In this document: one piece after another, positions 16,555 through 19,224 of the stretch
Layout of the letters: each line of letters begins with the position of its first letter
Position numbering within the stretch: the stretch's first letter is position 1
NCBI GenBank assembly: GCA_964460345.1
Contig: CAYWRO010000064.1
Coordinates: forward strand, 1 to 19,224
Length of the DNA stretch: 19,224 bases
Reading direction: 5' to 3'
Source of the DNA: CAYWRO01 sp964460345
GTDB taxonomy: Bacteria > Planctomycetota > Phycisphaerae > Phycisphaerales > UBA1924
Notes under the pieces: model-generated
Databases searched by the model: none
Told to the model about the DNA's origin: nothing
The model's input: the letters and a program-made list of their open reading frames with translations, nothing else
Translations under genes and position numbers: made by a program

Positions 16555-18353
16555 TGAACCGTGCGGCCGCGCTGGCGGCCTTTGTGTGTGCGATCGTGAT
16601 CCCGGCGCTGGCCGCGCTTGCCCAGAGCGCGGCGACGGCCCCCGCGGGCAACGCCCATCCAGAGACCGAAGCGCTGGCGCAGACCGAGGCGGCCAATCCC
16701 TTCGGAGCGCCGCCCGCGGAATCCGCTTTCGACATTGCGAGCAAGAAGGCGTTCGCCGAGACCGTCGACCTGGACGCTTTGCGCGACCTGGCCGTCTTTC
16801 ATGGCGGCCGCATCAAGATCCTCGACACGCTCGCGCGCGAGACCATCCGCGGCATCGCGGGGCGGCGCGACTACCAGGACTTCATCAAGTCCGAAGCGGG
16901 GGGCAAACTCAAGGTTGAGAAGGTCAGCTACGACCCGCTGTTCACCTTTCTCGACATGATGATTGATCCGGCGTACTACGCCGACAAGCCGCTCATTCAC
17001 GTCGAATATCTTCCCGTCCGCGAGGCGTTTCTGGACCAGGCGTTCGCCGATCCGGAGGAGCATGAGCGCTGGAAGCGGCTCGGCCGCCTGCGGCCGCACG
17101 ATGTCGATCACCACACGCCGGCGGTCGTGCAGTCGCTGCCGTTGTCGCCGGAGAACCAGAACGCGCTCGAGTCGGTGCTGGCCGAGATGCGTCTGCACCG
17201 GGAGAGCTGGCGCAACCTGCTCATGGTCACGCCGCCGGATGAAGCCAGGCAGTGGGCGCACCTGTCGACCCTGCCGGTCGATTCGCCGATCCGCCAGGCG
17301 ACACTGGCGCTGGCCGAGGCGTGGCGCGCGGGCGATGCCGAGGGCGTGAATGCCGCCGCGCAGACGCTCGCGGCGGAGCTGCCCGCTGTGAATCCCGAGT
17401 TGTACCCGACGACGAAGCGGCAACTCGAAGCCGCCTACAACGCGGCGCGGCCGTTCACGTGGGGGTACTGGCTGTACGCCGTCTCGTTCCTGCTGCTGCT
17501 GCTGGCCTTCGGCACGCGGGCCAGGACGATGGTCGCGGGGGGCGTTCTCTTCCTGCTGCTGGCGATCGGCATGCACGCCTTCGGCTTCGCGGCGCGTTCG
17601 TACATCGCCGAGCGGTACGCGATCCAGAACCAGTTCGAATCGATGACGGGCGTGTCCCTCGGGGCGGCGCTCGTCGGGCTCATTGCAATGCTCCTCCGGC
17701 GGCAGTGGCTCTTCGGGGCGGCCGCGGCGGGCGTCGGGTTCATGATGCTGGTGACCGCGTCGACGACGGGAATCCCCGGCGAGACGATCGAGCGCGAGGC
17801 GGCGATTCTCAATACCTCCGTGCTGCTCAAGTACCACGTCACGACGGTGCTGATGAGCTACGGGCTGATCGCGCTGGCGTTCATCATTTCTCTCTTCTAC
17901 CTCGCGACGCATTACGCGACGCGCGGCACGCGCGCCAAGCTCGCCGCGGCGGGAGGAGCAAGCGGCGCGGCAGACTCCGCGGCACTGGAAGCATCGGCGG
18001 GCGCACTCGGGCTCGACGATGACGCCCCCGCGGGCCCCGCGCGCATCCTCTCCGACCTCGACAAGGCGCAGATGATCATCATCCAGCTCGCCTTCTGGGG
18101 CCTCGGCGTCGGCATCCTCCTCGGCGCATGGTGGGCGGACCACTCGTGGGGACGCTGGTGGGCGTTTGACCCGAAGGAACTGTGGGCCCTCATCACGTGG
18201 ATCGTCTACCTCGTCATCATCCACGTGCGCTTCACGACGGGCGCGAACCGCGGCCTCGTGACATCGTGGCTGAGCGTCGCGGGGTTCTTCATCATGCTGT
18301 GGACGTACTTCGGCGTGAACCTGCTTTTGCCGGGGTTGCATGCGTACGCGTGA
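16551..18353 (+). CDS. ccsA: ResC/CcsA-like System II heme-handling protein with N-terminal periplasmic domain
   Basis: 600 residues from the ATG at 16551, with GGAGG seven bases upstream; the frame is open further upstream only as a shadow of resB. A signal-like hydrophobic start (1-25) leads to a soluble region (~60-300) with VFHGGRIKILDTLARETIRGIAG (82-104), a segment seen in large CcsBA/ResC proteins of other phyla. Membrane segments follow at ~305-322, 328-350, 368-384, 388-402, 428-452, 508-528, 545-560 and 572-592. The tryptophan-rich heme motif WGRWWAFDPKE (533-543) is diagnostic of ResC/CcsA, and His342, His429 and His558 fit the heme ligand positions. A charged, Ala/Gly-rich loop sits at ~455-500. 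The gene overlaps resB by ATGA, so the two are made together. They would attach heme to ActA and other cytochromes c. Confidence 0.92.
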   Translation: MMNRAAALAAFVCAIVIPALAALAQSAATAPAGNAHPETEALAQTEAANPFGAPPAESAFDIASKKAFAETVDLDALRDLAVFHGGRIKILDTLARETIRGIAGRRDYQDFIKSEAGGKLKVEKVSYDPLFTFLDMMIDPAYYADKPLIHVEYLPVREAFLDQAFADPEEHERWKRLGRLRPHDVDHHTPAVVQSLPLSPENQNALESVLAEMRLHRESWRNLLMVTPPDEARQWAHLSTLPVDSPIRQATLALAEAWRAGDAEGVNAAAQTLAAELPAVNPELYPTTKRQLEAAYNAARPFTWGYWLYAVSFLLLLLAFGTRARTMVAGGVLFLLLAIGMHAFGFAARSYIAERYAIQNQFESMTGVSLGAALVGLIAMLLRRQWLFGAAAAGVGFMMLVTASTTGIPGETIEREAAILNTSVLLKYHVTTVLMSYGLIALAFIISLFYLATHYATRGTRAKLAAAGGASGAADSAALEASAGALGLDDDAPAGPARILSDLDKAQMIIIQLAFWGLGVGILLGAWWADHSWGRWWAFDPKELWALITWIVYLVIIHVRFTTGANRGLVTSWLSVAGFFIMLWTYFGVNLLLPGLHAYA

Positions 18354-18468
18354 TCTCTGAACGCAGAGGCGCAGAGGGGAACGCAGAGTTCGCGGAGAAG
18401 ATGGAACGCGAAGATGCGAAGGGCTCCAAGAGCGCGAAGAAGAAGCGAGGGGCCGCACGACCAGCGCG
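18354..18468. repeat. Purine-rich degenerate short repeats (CGCAGAG / CGCGAAG type)
   Basis: Directly after the ResC stop, the plus strand repeats short purine-rich words: ACGCAGAGGCGCAGAGG, then AACGCAGAGTTCGCGGAG, then GAACGCGAAGATGCGAAG, then AGCGCGAAGAAGAAG. Words recur about every 9-18 bases. No coding sequence is credible. Similar intergenic words are familiar from several environmental phyla, but I cannot name an element. Confidence 0.5.
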
Positions 18469-18644
18469 TTGAACCACGGAGTTGGCGCAAAGACACGGCA
18501 CGGATGAATTTCTCTGTGCTCTCTGTGAGCTCTGTGTTTTTAATGCATTGAAACACAGAGAGCACAGAGAACACAGAGATGGCACGGCAGGAGACATCGG
18601 CGGCGGCTTCGCTCCGTGTCCCTCCGTGTAGCTCCGTGGTTCAA
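18469..18644. repeat. 176-base nested inverted repeat (large palindromic intergenic element)
   Basis: The outer arms are a perfect 13-base inverted pair: TTGAACCACGGAG (18469-18481) and CTCCGTGGTTCAA (18632-18644). The inner arms, 18512-18539 and 18551-18578, pair at 25 of 28 positions and contain three CTCTGTG words on the left (18512, 18521, 18530) and three CACAGAG words on the right (18554, 18563, 18572), spaced exactly 9 bases. The loop (18540-18550) includes the self-complementary AATGCATT. CTCCGTG words recur on the right at 10-base spacing (18612, 18622, 18632). It could form a cruciform in DNA or a long hairpin in RNA. There is no transposase. It may end transcription of the ResB/ResC unit, though no T-tract follows. 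Confidence 0.75.
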
Positions 18645-18838
18645 TATGGTGTAGTGCTTGTTCGGGCCGGGATTCCAGCGCCGCAGGAGCCCGGTAAGCC
18701 CGGGCAGCCACTCCGAGCCGTCCTGCCATGTTCGCAAGCCGCAGCGTCGATTGCCCGGGGCGTCGTGCGGGTGAACTGCGGCGTCTGGCGAGCGCTGCAG
18801 GGCCTCTCGCGGGAACAGAGAGACGTTTTGCGAGCGGC
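18645..18838. other. Intergenic stretch with no recognised feature
   Basis: Between the inverted repeat and the tandem array I see no gene, promoter or ordered repeat that I can support. Frames crossing it on the minus strand give low-complexity, Arg- and Pro-rich peptides unlike any family I know. Confidence 0.4.
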
Positions 18839-19112
18839 GCAGCGCGATGCGCGGGAGCGGCGAAGCATCTTTTGAGACTCGCGAAGCGTCTCTTGAGACG
18901 TGCGAAGCGATGCGTGAGACTTGCGAAGCGTCTCTTGGGACTCGCGAAGCGATGCGCGAGCGTTGCGAAGCGTCTCTTGAGCGTTGCGAAGCGGTCCGGT
19001 GAGCCTTTCGAAGCGTCTCGCAGGAGCTGCGAAGCGTCGCGTGAGAGTCGCGAAGCGATGCGCAAGAGTTGCGAAGCGTCTCTTGAGACTTGCGAGAGGC
19101 GTCCGAGAAGTC
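18839..19112. repeat. 21-base tandem repeat array (about 12 units plus one degenerate unit)
   Basis: Units start at 18860, 18881, 18902, 18923, 18944, 18965, 18986, 19008, 19029, 19050, 19071 and 19092. All are 21 bases except the one at 18986, which is 22. Each begins GCGAAGC (TCGAAGC at 19008; GCGAGAG at the worn last unit), followed by a 14-base variable part. Two main forms occur: one with GTCTCTTGAGAC, itself a small dyad (18881, 18923, 18965, 19071), and one with GATGCG (18902, 18944, 19050). They alternate in the middle of the array. A worn unit may precede it at 18839. The units are adjacent, with no spacers. Confidence 0.85.
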
Positions 19113-19224
19113 GCCGAACGCCGTTTCAGGCCCGCCAGGGGCCTTTCGGAGTCTTATGGTTCCGAGAATACGTTCGCAGCGGCCGCGAACCGTGCGGCCC
19201 ATGGCGCCCGTACAAGGGGCACAC
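19113..19224. other. Right-edge flank with no recognised feature
   Basis: The last 112 bases show no repeat unit and no gene I can support. An ATG at 19201 on the plus strand leaves only eight codons before the edge, too few to judge. Confidence 0.3.

Noticed and set aside
16419..18458. 679-codon minus-strand open frame opposite ResC
   Set aside because: Antisense shadow in GC-rich DNA; the plus-strand frame has a clear family, membrane segments and the WWD motif.
18847..19002. Small plus-strand frame with EASLETC/EAMRETC heptads
   Set aside because: It is a third reading of the array with no Shine-Dalgarno and ends where the 22-base unit begins to diverge.
18292..19065. 257-codon minus-strand open frame with RFASLKR heptads
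   Set aside because: It is the same array in another frame, and continues antisense into the ResC gene and across the palindrome. Three open frames over one 21-base repeat are expected by periodicity.
18860..19112. CRISPR array
   Set aside because: Units are directly adjacent with no unique spacers, and no cas genes are present.
18540..19202. 220-codon minus-strand open frame through the 21-base array
   Set aside because: It runs through both the tandem array and half of the palindrome; its heptad register changes at the 22-base unit, and its end is a translation of the CACAGAG repeat. No family is recognisable.

Overview
The window is GC-rich chromosomal DNA from a bacterium that respires through Alternative Complex III (ACIII) and matures c-type cytochromes by System II (ResB/ResC). 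It also carries a DUF1800/DUF1501 gene pair. This combination, with the long ResB and ResC proteins and spacious repeat-bearing intergenic DNA, fits Planctomycetota (possibly a Phycisphaerae-like lineage). That assignment is inferred from gene content; there is no rRNA or other marker in the window.

Layout. (1) Positions 1-5052, minus strand: actA (pentaheme cytochrome c), actB (molybdopterin-oxidoreductase-like plus Fe-S domains) and the start of actC (NrfD-like membrane subunit), which runs off the left edge. This is the head of an ACIII operon. (2) 5053-5257: divergent control region with a perfect 6+6 palindrome beside the next gene. (3) 5258-6688, plus: a heme A synthase (CtaA/COX15 family) with an extra N-terminal membrane domain. 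(4) 6838-9721, plus: DUF1800 and DUF1501 genes, a common pair of unknown function. (5) 9795-12418, minus: an AI-2E/PerM-family membrane protein with an acidic insertion, a strong hairpin terminator, and an OmpA-type peptidoglycan-binding lipoprotein. (6) 12542-18353, plus: a metal-dependent amidohydrolase, a long ResB and a long ResC, tightly packed and probably co-transcribed. (7) 18354-19224: about 870 bases with no credible gene. It holds purine-rich CAGAG-type repeats, a 176-base nested inverted repeat, and a 21-base tandem array.

How the parts fit. ACIII oxidises menaquinol and passes electrons towards a cytochrome oxidase. ActA needs five covalently attached hemes, which ResB/ResC would supply. 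Heme A synthase makes the cofactor for an aa3-type oxidase, whose genes probably lie beyond the left edge. The amidohydrolase resembles adenosine-type deaminases, and one family candidate acts in menaquinone synthesis, so its link to respiration is possible but unproven. I found no phage, transposase, CRISPR, tRNA or rRNA. The most unusual material is the repeat complex at the right end, where the 21-base array is open in several frames but a single 22-base unit breaks any continuous heptad reading.
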